This document shows, one piece after another, positions 19,895 through 30,171 of a DNA stretch of 64,000 nucleotides (positions are counted from its first letter, which is position 1; each line of letters begins with the position of its first letter). The notes beneath the pieces are model-generated. The model saw nothing but the letters and a program-made list of their open reading frames with translations. It ran no database searches and was not told the origin of the DNA. Made by a program: the position numbers and the translations under genes. Source of the DNA: Ampelomyces quisqualis (Eukaryota > Ascomycota > Dothideomycetes > Pleosporales > Phaeosphaeriaceae); assembly GCA_018398575.1 (NCBI GenBank), contig JAGTXZ010000021.1:2542001-2606000 (forward strand), read 5' to 3'.

Positions 19895-22800
19895 ATGAGT
19901 GCGGGACCATCCCGACAGCGGTCCAACTCGACAAAGGGCTCCTCCATCCGCTCAGAAGTCAAGATCAAACCACCTACACCGTCCGCGACACCCGGCACCA
20001 ACGAATTCGCATTGGACCCCGTCAGCGCAACCGCATCGTTCTTGCTAGTTGCGCAAAGAAACGAGATTCTGTGTCTGCACCACGACACGCTAGCCGTGGA
20101 GAGGCGCTTCACCCGCCATCGCGAAGACATCTCGTGGATCCATGCCGACACGGTCAGCGAGCGAGGAGGAGGCCGCTTGGTCGTGAGCTACGATGCAGGG
20201 TCCACTGCCATTGTGTGGGACCTCCTCACCGGAGACGAGGTGGCGCGCTTTGCTTCGTACGAGCAAATCCGAGTCGCTGCCTGGATGAGAAATGGCAATG
20301 TTGCTTTTGGTGAGTTCCGAGAGGCTCTGGCCTGCGCCTGCCACATCACGTGCTAACACACCGGAAGGAAACGCCCAGGGCAACATCATCTTGTTTGAGC
20401 CCCAAACGTCCGAACATCTCTCTGCGAGGACCATTTTTGACCCAATCACCGCATTGGCACCGGCCGCTGATTGCAGAACTTTTGCCATTGGGTACGTGCC
20501 ACTGCTTTGATAGACTCGCCTTTTGCTCTTGCTAACAGCACCCACGCAGCTACCTGAACGGATCCGTCTTGATCGCCACCCTCCAGCCTTCCTTCACCAT
20601 TTTGCATACCCTCACTACCCCTAGAACTCCATCCCCTATTGCTGGCTTGGCATGGCATGGATCTTCCTCCAAGCAGAAGTCGGAGATGCTGGCTGCTCAG
20701 ACCTCCGATGGCGACCTCCGAGTATGGAGCGTACCCAAAGTCCCACATAGCGGGGAAGTTCCGTGTGTTATTCGTGTGCTGAATCAGAAAGAGCAAAGGG
20801 AGCCCGGCCCTGCATGGTTCGCGTGGTCGAAGAACGGGCGCATTGTGCAATACACTGAGGGGTACATGCTCCCTCCAAACGAAATCATACCGATCCAACT
20901 GCTAATCTGTTCACAGGCAAACATGTGCATGGGATGTGCGCACCAAGCGAGTGTCATACGAAGCTGTCCCGACGATCCAGGACATTGCTGCTATCTGCAA
21001 CTATGGACCTACAGCTACCCTCTTCACTGTCGGGCGCAACTTTAGCATTCAGCAATATGACATGAACCCTAGTAACGGCGCAGCGACCATGGTTGCCAAT
21101 GCACAACACGCACCAGCAAACACGCCACCTTCACCCCCAAACTCGTTGGACGAGCAGCAGAAAAGACTAGGAGAAATTGATGAGCCCGTTACAGCCCGCC
21201 CACTCAAGACAGCACCTCAACTTCTTGCTGATTCGGAAAGCGACGGCGAGGGCAACGTCATGTCGCCGTTGGAGAAGATTGCGCAAGAGATGGATCAACT
21301 AGAGGAGGAGCGACGTGACCGTCTTGGTCCGCTAAGTCCCGTGTCTAGTCGAGGTTCGCAAAGCTCAAGATCCTCTGGTGGAAGCGGTCGTGCGCCCCGT
21401 TATCGTTACGACAAGCCCTCCTGGGCCACTCGTTCTTCCAAGAGCTCCGGCGGCGCTTCTGGCACCGTCTTCTCTTCGGGCACTTCTTCCCATATTGGAA
21501 CCTCGCGCGAGAGCATTTCTATCCGATCCGTCTCTTCAGCAGCTTCATCGAGATACGGCAATTCAGCTCTGCGTAAAGAGGTTCTGCGAAGCCCTGACGA
21601 AGCGAAGAAAACTCAGAGCATGGATCTTTTCCCCTTCACCAAAGCTAGGCTCACTGATATCCCCTTTCGACCTACTCAGCTAGGGCCCGAAAGAAGCCCA
21701 GATGATCTTCGCTTGAATATGCTCAAAGTTGTATTTGGATGGGACAATGACATTGATGAACTAATTCGAGACGAGCGTATGTTGCCTAATGGTCAGTACG
21801 TCATACACACAGCTAACTCCAAATAGTTGCTCGCCATCAACCGGAATCGGCTGCAGCAGTTCTCCTGTCGAAATGGCTAGGTGATATAGGTGCAGATCTT
21901 ATGGCATCTATGGTAGGATCAGAATCCATGACCTCCACAGACTGGATGCTGCTCGCTCTGAGCAACATGGGTCAGGGATCCCAGAAGAAGGTGGGCGAGG
22001 CTTTTGTGCAGCGTCTTCTTGAGAAGGGCGACATACATCCTGCAGTGGCGATTTTCCTTGGCCTTGGCGAGCACAACGACGCCATCGAGGTCTACGTCTC
22101 CCGCAAGTACTACATGGAGGCCATCTTGCTCACGTGCCTATTGTTTCCTACTGACTGGCAGAGGCAATCCTTCCTTGTCAGGAAATGGGGAGAGGACTCG
22201 GTTTCGCACGGCAAGGCAGAGTTAGCGGTCCGGTGCTTCTCGTGCATGGGACTGGAAACGACAGAGCCATGGTTCTCTCCCCGAGCCCAAGATGCTGTTT
22301 TTTCCGCGCAAAAACAGGCTCTTCTAGGCTCTCAGCTCAGCCCGCCACTGTCACCTCCGAGTGTCGGTAGTAGCAGAGTTGCTGCCCGCATGGCTTCACT
22401 CAAGCTCGTGACCGACTTCACACGTGGACCGCAACCTCAGCAAATACGACATGAGGACGATCAGCGAACTCCAATGAACCCTGGTGTAACCCCGATTGCT
22501 GAGTCCGCTCTTAGTCCATCTGGTGCTGCTCAGCCCTGGAGAAGTGCACGGGATCCGTCCAGGGAGCCATCGTCTGCAAGAACTGCTACGCCCGGCGCTT
22601 ACAGGAGGAAGCGACTACCATCAAGGTCAGATGCCGGCCGTTCTACAACAAACAATGAGGTCCTTGCGTCTCTTGCCATACCTGATCGTGGTCAACGCAG
22701 CGAATCATCACATCCCAGAACCGCCGTCGACAATGCTGGTCGAGAAGCAGAGACTCTTCCATTCTCGACTCGTCGCGCCACCACCGCTGGTGAGACGCAC

Positions 22801-25128
22801 GAGTTGGTGCTATCAGCAGCAACCTATGCACCCAGCAAGAGCCTTGATCACTTACCTTCTCCAGCTGTCGGAGTCTTTGAGAACCTGACCCAGAAACGGA
22901 GCGAGTCGCGTGGTGGCTCTCGTAGCCGCAAGCCACAAGATCTCCACCTGGACATGCACGAGTTCATTGTTGAACAAGGGCCAGACACTAACACAAGCCA
23001 GAGGTTGAGTCCACCTTTGACTGGGGCAAGCATGAAGAGTGCCAAGGTGCGAAGCATCGACCAGTACATCAGCAGTCTCGAAGAAGCCAACAATTACCCC
23101 CAACCCAGGACCGTCGATGCAGTGGAAGAGAGACCAGCCTCACGTACAGCAAGGGCTCGTAGTCGCCCGCGCGATGATTCGCAGAGTCGTGGTAGATCAG
23201 GAGTTCGGTACATTCGTCCAGCCAAGAAGTCGCCATCATCGCCAGTGCCCATGTCGCCCGAGGATGCTGGTATCTACGCTGCATCCAACACAGATACCAG
23301 AAACACCACAGAGCCATACGATGATGAGCGTTTCTACAAGATGAGCGTCGCTTCTCCAATTGCAACCGAATCAGTCGCAAGCACACGTACAGCCCGTAGC
23401 CGTGCCAGGCATGGAGCGAGCAAGACACGGTCTACCTCAAAAGCTGCTCGTCGCGCTGAATCTCCTGAAGGTCCGGTTCCTGGCAGGAGTAGAGTTACCA
23501 GCAGAGCTTCTAGTCGTCGCCCAGCAGAGGATCGCGGTCGCAGTGCAAATCGTGGGAACACTTCTCCAGCATCCCCTCAATCAATGCACCGTGAAGAAGA
23601 CACCAACGTCGACCATGAGCCAGTACGCCCACGAAACAGAAGCACTAGTCGACGTCCTAGAGAAATTGCCGCAAGCACCCGCAGGGAGCCTTCGTTGGAG
23701 CGCCACGCTGCACGAGACCGTTCTGCCAGCAGAAAACCTCCTCTGCTGCGTGAGTCAAGTCGCACACGTGCTAATATGCGCGACGCTTCGCCAGACTCAA
23801 TGACCTCTGGTCGCTCCGGTGTTTCGCGTCTGAGACCAACCACTATGTCGAGGCGGGAATTGGCTGCCAAAGAGCTCGCAGATCGCCGCTTGTCTCTGGC
23901 TCGTCGACCCTCAGCGCCCGTGATCCCCGATCCCGGCGAGCTTGCGTTCCGGTCACTTCACCATGGTCGTTCGAATACGGATGATATGTTGAATACTCTT
24001 TCTATGTACCGCGATCCTATTCAACGAAGCCAGACAGCTGATCCGGAGATGACCAAGAAGTACTCTCCCAGCCATAGGATGACTGGTGCTACATCAACCA
24101 CTTCAGTCCCTATCGGCCTTCCCGCAAACCCTCGTGCAATGCGCCATCCACGCTACATGACCGCAGACCCGAACGAGGACGATATTCCCGCTGTGCCCAG
24201 CATTCCCGACAACCTACAGCAAAGACAGGCACCGCAAGAGGATACTCACGACCATCTCGGACCATTGCTTCCAGCAACCACCTTTGGTCAGCCTATTATG
24301 CCTCCCTCGCGTGCGGCCTCTGCGCCTCCCCAGGATCTTTATCCGGCACAAGGAAGCCTCCGCTCGTCTCCAACGTATCCTTTTGCAGGGCGAAGGCCCT
24401 CTCTTGGTAGCCAGCGTGGACATAAGCGACAAAACACTTTGCCTGAGGTGTCACCTGCGACGAACTACAAGCGTATCAGCCCACCGCCAATCACAGCCAG
24501 TATTGCCGAGACTATTCACGACAGTGATGTTGTGGTCATTGATGTCGACGAAATCTCTACGCCACCTGTGCTTTCTCAACTTCAGCATCTGGCTACCCCA
24601 CCTCCTCCGCCTCCGCCTCCACTCAATCTTGGTGGGCCAAACAACATCGGCATGATCAATATCGCGATTGATAAAAATACTCCGGAGAAGCCAACAGAAG
24701 TGTCACCGACTGGTGTGCCAATGACCACCTCTCCACAGGCCCATCGTCGTGGCCGCGGCAGTGTCAGCGACAATCTTGGTATGACCTTCAAGCGGGTGAC
24801 TGACCGCATGCGTAGCACCAGTCGGTCCCGTGCCAAGTCACCGCCTATAATGCGCGCAGCGGATATTGCGCCATATGAGAGCGTGCCCGAGTTCTCTTTC
24901 CCTCGAGGCGCCAACCGGCGCTCTCCGTCAATCGATGGCAACAATCAAGACAACTACATCAACCAGATACCGCCACCTCCGCCACCACACCCTCAGCCAA
25001 TGGAGCAAGTCATTCCTCCCATGGAAGGCCAGACATTCTACAAGCACCCCAAGGAAGTACGCGCAAACATGCCGCCCGCGACCCTTCAGCCTGGTGTGTA
25101 CGTCCCTGACAACACTCCCATGATCTAG
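19895..25128 (+). CDS. Large WD40-repeat protein with Gemin5-TPR-like region and disordered Ser/Arg-rich tail
   Basis: Five exons: 19895-20309, 20368-20491, 20550-20861, 20917-21776 and 21827-25128; the introns are 58, 58, 55 and 50 nt and the product is 1,670 residues. Intron 4 is placed at GTATGT (21777); a GTCAGT donor 15 bases downstream also keeps frame but leaves only 35 nt. Residues ~35-380 form a WD40-like propeller (GSTAIVWDLLTGDEVARF, TSDGDLRVWSVPK, CAWDVRTKRVSYEAV). Residues ~545-710 are helical (LLSKWLGDIGADLMASM, AVAIFLGLGEHNDAIEVYV, KYYMEAILLTCL) and resemble the TPR-like module of Gemin5. The remaining ~950 residues are Ser/Arg/Pro-rich and probably disordered, with repeated RSRSRP/SASRKP phrases and two polyproline runs (PPPPPPPP near 24600; PPPPPP near 24970). 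Function is unknown; scaffold or RNA-binding roles are inference from the Gemin5 resemblance. Confidence 0.8.
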
Positions 25129-26204
25129 AGCAGACTAGCTCTGCTACACAGTACACGTATTGTGCAACTTCACGACTACTTTAACGACATTGTATCTTGG
25201 AAACCATGTCCCATACCCGCATTGGCTACATGTTGGACACGTTTCTCTCAAGGCATTTATCCAGCGTAGCATTAATACCTGTTTCCTCTCTCGACATCAT
25301 TAGCATCGTACTTTTTATCGTCATCTTCGGATACTCTTCATCATCTAAGACTTGGAAATGGAGGGTTCAAAACTGGTCCTTTCATGTGCTTCGCGGCGAG
25401 AAATGTCGATACCCTTGCTATCTTTCGCGTGTGAGCAGTGCATCGGTAGGACTGGAGAGAGATGCATTTGGAATGGAACCGTTGTGGCATTCGTTGTTTT
25501 TCTTGTTCATATTTTGCATTGGATGGACGACGGGAATGTTTCCCGAGCAAGGGTGGAGTGGGGATAAAAGAGCGATAGCCGATGAAGCTCATGGATTGTC
25601 GAGTGTCTGGGGAATCATCACATGGAAACAATTCATTCATTATTTCTTCCTGTATCCCAATCAGAGCTCTTCGTGTTTGAATGTCCGGATTGTCTGCCTG
25701 TGCTCACCTCCTTCAGTGCCTCCACAACGAGTCACCGTCAGCAACGCGACCCAGGGACACCATGGCCGGGGGTTGCCAAGTTTCGCTCAACTGGTTCAGC
25801 TAAAGTGGGGTGGAATGAAACTCGAAGAAACACAAGAAAAACACAAAACAAGTGAAAAGTGAAACCACATCATGCTCATCAATTTAGCCATGTTTACTCC
25901 AGGTAATATGCTCGTCCTAGCGTAGTCATGTGTAGGCTACAAGGCCTCGTATCCTTCATCTGCGTCATGTTGGTCTTGCCCTCCAATATGCTTCCATCAG
26001 CGACGTGGTCTCGCTGAACATGCTCAGGGCTTTGAGTCGGTTGTCGATTCCGTCATGGAAGAATTAATTGCCCGCTATAGGCGGATTGTGTCAAACACTG
26101 TTCTCGAGCACATCTGGTGGTTGTATGTTGAGACTACTATGCAATGCCAAGCCTGTTGGATTCTGTCGGCCGTATTCGGTTATCATCGATTGTGAGCATA
26201 GTCT
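25129..26204. other. Intergenic region between convergent genes
   Basis: Lies between the 3' ends of the WD40/Gemin5-like gene and UPF3. A 221-codon plus-strand ORF (25197-25862) includes hydrophobic stretches but has no family match and sits where 3' UTR is expected. No RNA gene recognised. Confidence 0.4.
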
Positions 26205-28197
26205 TCATGTCGCATCGACACTGGCAACTAGTGAAGGCGCAGGTAGAGCCGCGGCCGGCGCAGCTGCCGCGGACTCGGCGGTATTTGCAGTTGAAGTGGC
26301 TCCAATGTGTCCGCCTCCTCTCACACCGCCACGACCGCCTCGTCCGCGAGGTCCAAAGCCGCCGCGACCACCACGAGCTGGTCCAGTTGGTAGAGGACCG
26401 TTGAAGCGGGGATTGAGTGGGGCTCGGGCTACCTTCTCCTTGCGCTCGAGAACCTGTACGGCACCTTGGGCGATCTTGATGGGACTGGCGGCCATGGCTT
26501 TTTGCAGGCCCTCTGGATCGGCAAAGTCAACATAGGCAAATCCTTTGCGCTTGTCAATTTCGACCTTGACGATGCCACCAAAGACCTTCAAAGACTCTTC
26601 TATCAGGGGCTCGGTAATGCCCTGTGAAGGGTTGGCGTGCTTCAAGAAGGCCTGCTTGCTTGTTGGATCGGGCTTGGGCGGAGCAGGTGCTGCCCTTGGA
26701 ATTGGATTGACAGGGGCAGGTTTAGCTGGTGTCGGATTCTTTTGTGCGGGTGATGCAACGTGTCTCGCAGCAGCAGGCTCAGTCGGAGGAGGCCGTAATG
26801 CGGCCGGGCCTTTGGGTGTTGCGGGAGACTGAGCGGGTTGAGGCTTCTTGAGGATCTGCGGCGCAGTAGTTGTGGCACTTTTAGCTGGTGCCTGTGCCTG
26901 AGCATCGTTTGCAGGCGCCTTCTCGTTTGTTTTGTCGGCTAGCGAAGCCTTGAACGCGCGCCGTTCAGCCCGGGTTGGACGCTCCTTCTTCGAGGCCTGT
27001 GAAGCTTTTTCAGATGATGGTCCTGTAGTAGCGGCGGGAAGCTGCTTGGGTGTTTGCTGTGCGGCAGCGACCTCGCTCGGTGGGGCGGCGGCTGTATCTG
27101 GTGCAGCAGAAGCTACTTCGCGCTTGGTGCCACGACGGCGATTGGGAGCCGCAGCAATGCCAAGGTCGCGCTGGAGCAGCGACTTCACACCGGCAACGTT
27201 GCCACGCTTGCGCTCCGTCGGTGGGCCGGCGGCGTTCTTGTCCACTGTCGCAGGCGTGTCCTTGGCCGAAGCTTCCTTGTTCAACATGTTGACGGCCTCC
27301 TTCGCGGCTTGAGCCTTGTCAGCTTTGCTGGCGCGGCGATTCTTGTCTCGTGCGTTCAGAGCATTCTCTCTGGCTTGTTGGCCTAGTAGCTTCTTGTCTG
27401 CAGCGTCTTCTTTTCCTTCACCACGAGCGGACCTGTTGGCCTTGACACTGGGCTTCTCTTTGTTGGCCTTCTTCTCTCGAAGGGCGTCGATCAGGGGCGT
27501 GGTCTTGACCTTGTCGGGCTTCTGTTCGGCCTCGGGCGCGGCGGCCTTGGTGATGGGGTTGGTCAGACTCTCGAGGAAGTCCTTGAATTCCTGGTCTTGG
27601 TCGATGGTGCCTTGGCGGTTGTCGTTCCTGCGGCGGCCTCCGGGCATCTTGGTGTATGGCGCGAACTCGAGCGTGGGCGGGCCGGCAAGGGCGCTGTCCT
27701 GCCAGGATCTGGCGGCGTCGTGGAAGGTCGAGTCGCGCACGCGGTCGCCGAGCATGTGCACGAAGTCGTGCCTGAGGACGTGCATGTAGGCTCTGGCCGG
27801 GCGGGAGGGTTTGGCGGCGCTGTTTTCTCGTCAGACGGGGGGGGGATCGTGGCAAGCAGGAGCGGGGGCCCGAGTCGAGTGGTAGTTACTCTTTGGAGAT
27901 GCGGCCGTGCCTCCACTTGACCCAGTCGACCTTGCCGGCGCCGGGCGTCCAGTCGGGGCCGAGGATGGCGTCGAACTCGGTCCTGGTCAGGCCTGGGGGC
28001 AGGCGGCGGCAGACGAGCTTGAGGCGCGGCAGGGCAGGTTTGGGGCCGCGGGGCAGCTGGGGGTGGGAGTGGGGGTGGGAGTGGGAGAGGGAGAGGGAGA
28101 GGGAGTGCGACTGCGACTGCGACTGCGATTGCGATTGCGTGTTCTTGGCGAGGACGGCGACGGGCAGGACGCCGTTGAGGCCCGCGGGAGGCGCCAT
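26205..28197 (-). CDS. UPF3: Nonsense-mediated mRNA decay factor UPF3 (Smg4/UPF3 domain)
   Basis: Two exons, 27890-28197 and 26205-27819, with a 70-nt intron (27820-27889, GTAACT...AAAACAG); 640 residues, start MAPPAGLNGV. The junction restores the hallmark of the Smg4/UPF3 RRM-like domain: LKLVCRRLPPGLTRTEF...GKVDWVKWRHGRISKD joined to AAKPSRPARAYMHVLRHDFV. Before that domain is a low-complexity tract of SQ, SL and HP/HS dipeptides. The long middle is Lys/Ala/Pro-rich. Near residue ~515-585 a second RRM-like fold appears (SLKVFGGIVKVEIDKRKGFAYVDFADPEGLQKAM), followed by an RGG-rich tail (ARGGRGGFGPRGRGGRGG). UPF3 bridges UPF2 to mRNA in decay of transcripts with premature stops. The second RRM plus RGG tail is additional to the classical UPF3 core and suggests direct RNA contact. 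It shares a short divergent promoter with PPG1. Confidence 0.88.
28085..28142. repeat. Coding microsatellites in UPF3 exon 1
   Basis: Consecutive short hexameric tracts: GGGAGTGGGGGT, GGGAGA and GCGACT/GCGATT units. Read on the minus strand they encode SQSQSQSQS, then SLSLSLS, then HSHPHSHP in UPF3. Such tracts change length by replication slippage. Confidence 0.85.
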
Positions 28198-28302
28198 GGT
28201 GAGCGCCGGTGTCGGGCGGGGGTGTGAGGGAAAGGAGGGATGGGGAGATGGAGAGGGCGCGGGTGAGAGGTGCAGGCGCCGAGGGGTATGACATACTCGG
28301 TA

Positions 28303-28518
28303 CACCTCACCTCCCAGCGCCTCACCTCCCAGCGGCGAGCGCCTCACCTCCCAGCTCCACGGCCTCACCCCCCAGCTCACCCCCAGCTCCACGGCCTCAC
28401 TCCCCAGCTCACCCCCAGCTCCCACCGCCTCACCCCCAGCTCCCACCGCCTCACCCCCAGCTCCCACCGCCTCACCCCCCGCCAGCTCACCCGCCAGCTC
28501 CACTGCCTCACCCCCCGC
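28303..28518. repeat. 21-bp minisatellite in the UPF3-PPG1 divergent promoter
   Basis: The region is built from variants of CTCACC(C)CCAGCTCCACCG. Three perfect 21-base copies start at 28419, 28440 and 28461, and imperfect copies flank them on both sides. The array fills most of the space between the two start codons (28197 minus strand, 28526 plus strand) and is strongly strand-asymmetric (C-rich on plus). Confidence 0.92.
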
Positions 28519-28525
28519 CCCCCCC

Positions 28526-29934
28526 ATGGCGCCGCACGAGAGCCATGTCCCCCAGCCCGGTCCCGCCCGCCTGTCCAGCGGCGCAGGCCCCGACGAATGG
28601 CTGGAGCAGGCAAAGACGTGCAAGCACCTGCCCGAGGCCGACATGAAGCGCCTGTGCGAGATGGTCAAGGAGTGTCTGATGGAAGAGTCCAACATCCAGC
28701 CGGTCCGCACGCCCGTCACCGTGTGCGGCGACATCCACGGCCAGTTCTACGACCTCCTCGAGCTCTTCCGCGTCGCCGGAGGCATGCCCAACGATGCCCC
28801 TGCCGCACCGCTGGCCCCGCCCGTCGCATTGCCCACCACAATCAACCCGGCCGACCTCGAGCCCCCCACCGCCATCACCGACCCGCGCGTCAAGCGCAAG
28901 ATGAAGCGCAGATTTCAGCGCGATCCAAACTACACCGGGCCCGTGAGCCCGCCGGGCGGCGATGGTGACGGCGACGGCGACGGCGATGGCGATGGCGGCG
29001 ACGACGACGGCGATGACGACGACGACAACAACCCGCGCGGCCGGAGCAGAAGTGTGCACGACCGACCGAGTCTGGGCTCGGCCGACGACGCCGACGCCAC
29101 GCGGAACACGGTCGTTGGCAACGGCCAGCAAAACTTCATCTTCCTCGGTGACTTTGTAGACCGGGGCTACTTCAGCCTGGAAACCTTTACCCTTCTGATG
29201 TGTCTGAAGGCAAAGTACGGACACGCCTCTCGCCCATGGGTCGCCTGGCTGACCTGACCAGATTCCCCGACCGAGTGACCCTTGTCCGTGGGAACCACGA
29301 ATCCAGGCAGATTACACAAGTCTACGGCTTCTACGAGGAGTGCCAGACAAAGTACGGCAACGCTTCCGTGTGGAAGGCGTGTTGTCAGGTCTTTGATTTC
29401 CTCGCATTGGCCGCTATTGTCGACGGCAAGGTACTGTGCGTACACGGCGGCCTGAGTCCAGAAATCCGCACCCTGGACCAAATCCGCGTTGTTGCCCGAG
29501 CACAGGAAATCCCACACGAGGGCGCCTTTTGCGATCTCGTCTGGAGTGACCCAGAAGACGTCGACACATGGGCCGTCTCGCCACGGGGCGCTGGCTGGCT
29601 TTTTGGAGACAAGGTCTCATCCGAGGTATGCTCCCCCCTTGCACATATCATCGTGAACATTTCCAACCCATCACAGTTCAACCATGTCAATGGCCTGCAA
29701 CTCATTGCCCGTGCCCATCAATTAGTCAACGAAGGCTACAAGTACCACTTCAAAGACAAGGACGTCGTCACAGTCTGGTCAGCCCCAAATTACTGCTACC
29801 GCTGCGGAAACGTCGCCTCCATTATGAACCTGGCCGAGGACCTGAAGCCCGAATTCCAAATCTTCTCGGCTGTACCCGATCACCGGAGAGCCGTGCCGGC
29901 GGGGCGTGGCGGCCGCGGCGAATACTTCCTATAG
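28526..29934 (+). CDS. PPG1: Ser/Thr protein phosphatase PPG1 (PP2A-like)
   Basis: Three exons, 28526-29214, 29262-29625 and 29677-29934, with introns of 47 and 51 nt; 436 residues. All metallophosphatase motifs are intact: GDIHGQ (~68-73), GDFVDRG (~208-214), RGNHE after the first junction (KAKFPDRVTLVRGNHES), HGGLSP and a late AHQL. The N-terminus (DEWLEQAKTCKHLPEADMKRLC) and the exact C-terminal YFL match fungal Ppg1 rather than PP2A, Sit4 or Pph3. The terminal Leu is the usual methylation site of PP2A-family catalytic subunits. An insertion of ~115 residues separates the first two catalytic motifs (residues ~87-202) and includes a Gly-Asp dipeptide run and an Asp tract; fungal Ppg1 proteins usually carry a shorter insert here. 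In yeast Ppg1 acts in the Far complex and opposes mitophagy. Confidence 0.92.
28961..29030. repeat. Coding GGCGAC/GGCGAT microsatellite in PPG1
   Basis: Six-base GGCGAC/GGCGAT units followed by GAC runs encode a Gly-Asp dipeptide tract and an oligo-Asp stretch within the PPG1 insert. Frame is preserved through the array. Confidence 0.88.
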
Positions 29935-30171
29935 GGGGAACACGTCGAATCTTGTCCAAGCAGTCGTCATGCATAGCCATTGAAAAATGCAGTTGACCAA
30001 GGGCATGGTGTAATGTACATGTCGGAACAGAACATGCATTTTTACCAAGACGATGGAACGAATACCCTGGGCTGGTTTGTATGCGATGAATTACGTTGCT
30101 CTCTTGTTCTCCTGTCTTTGAGGGCGTGGTCCCCATCTTCATCATCTACCTACATGACCAAGCTCGACATG

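Noticed and set aside
21792..21826. 35-nt intron in the WD40/Gemin5-like gene
   Set aside because: Keeps the frame but is shorter than any other intron here; the GTATGT donor at 21777 gives a normal 50-nt intron with the same acceptor.
25197..25862. 221-codon ORF downstream of the WD40/Gemin5-like gene
   Set aside because: No family signal, atypical codon use, and position in the expected 3' UTR. The hydrophobic patches come from T-rich sequence.
28508..29224. 238-codon Val/Ala-rich minus-strand ORF opposite PPG1
   Set aside because: Antisense of conserved phosphatase motifs and the Gly-Asp microsatellite; no domain of its own.
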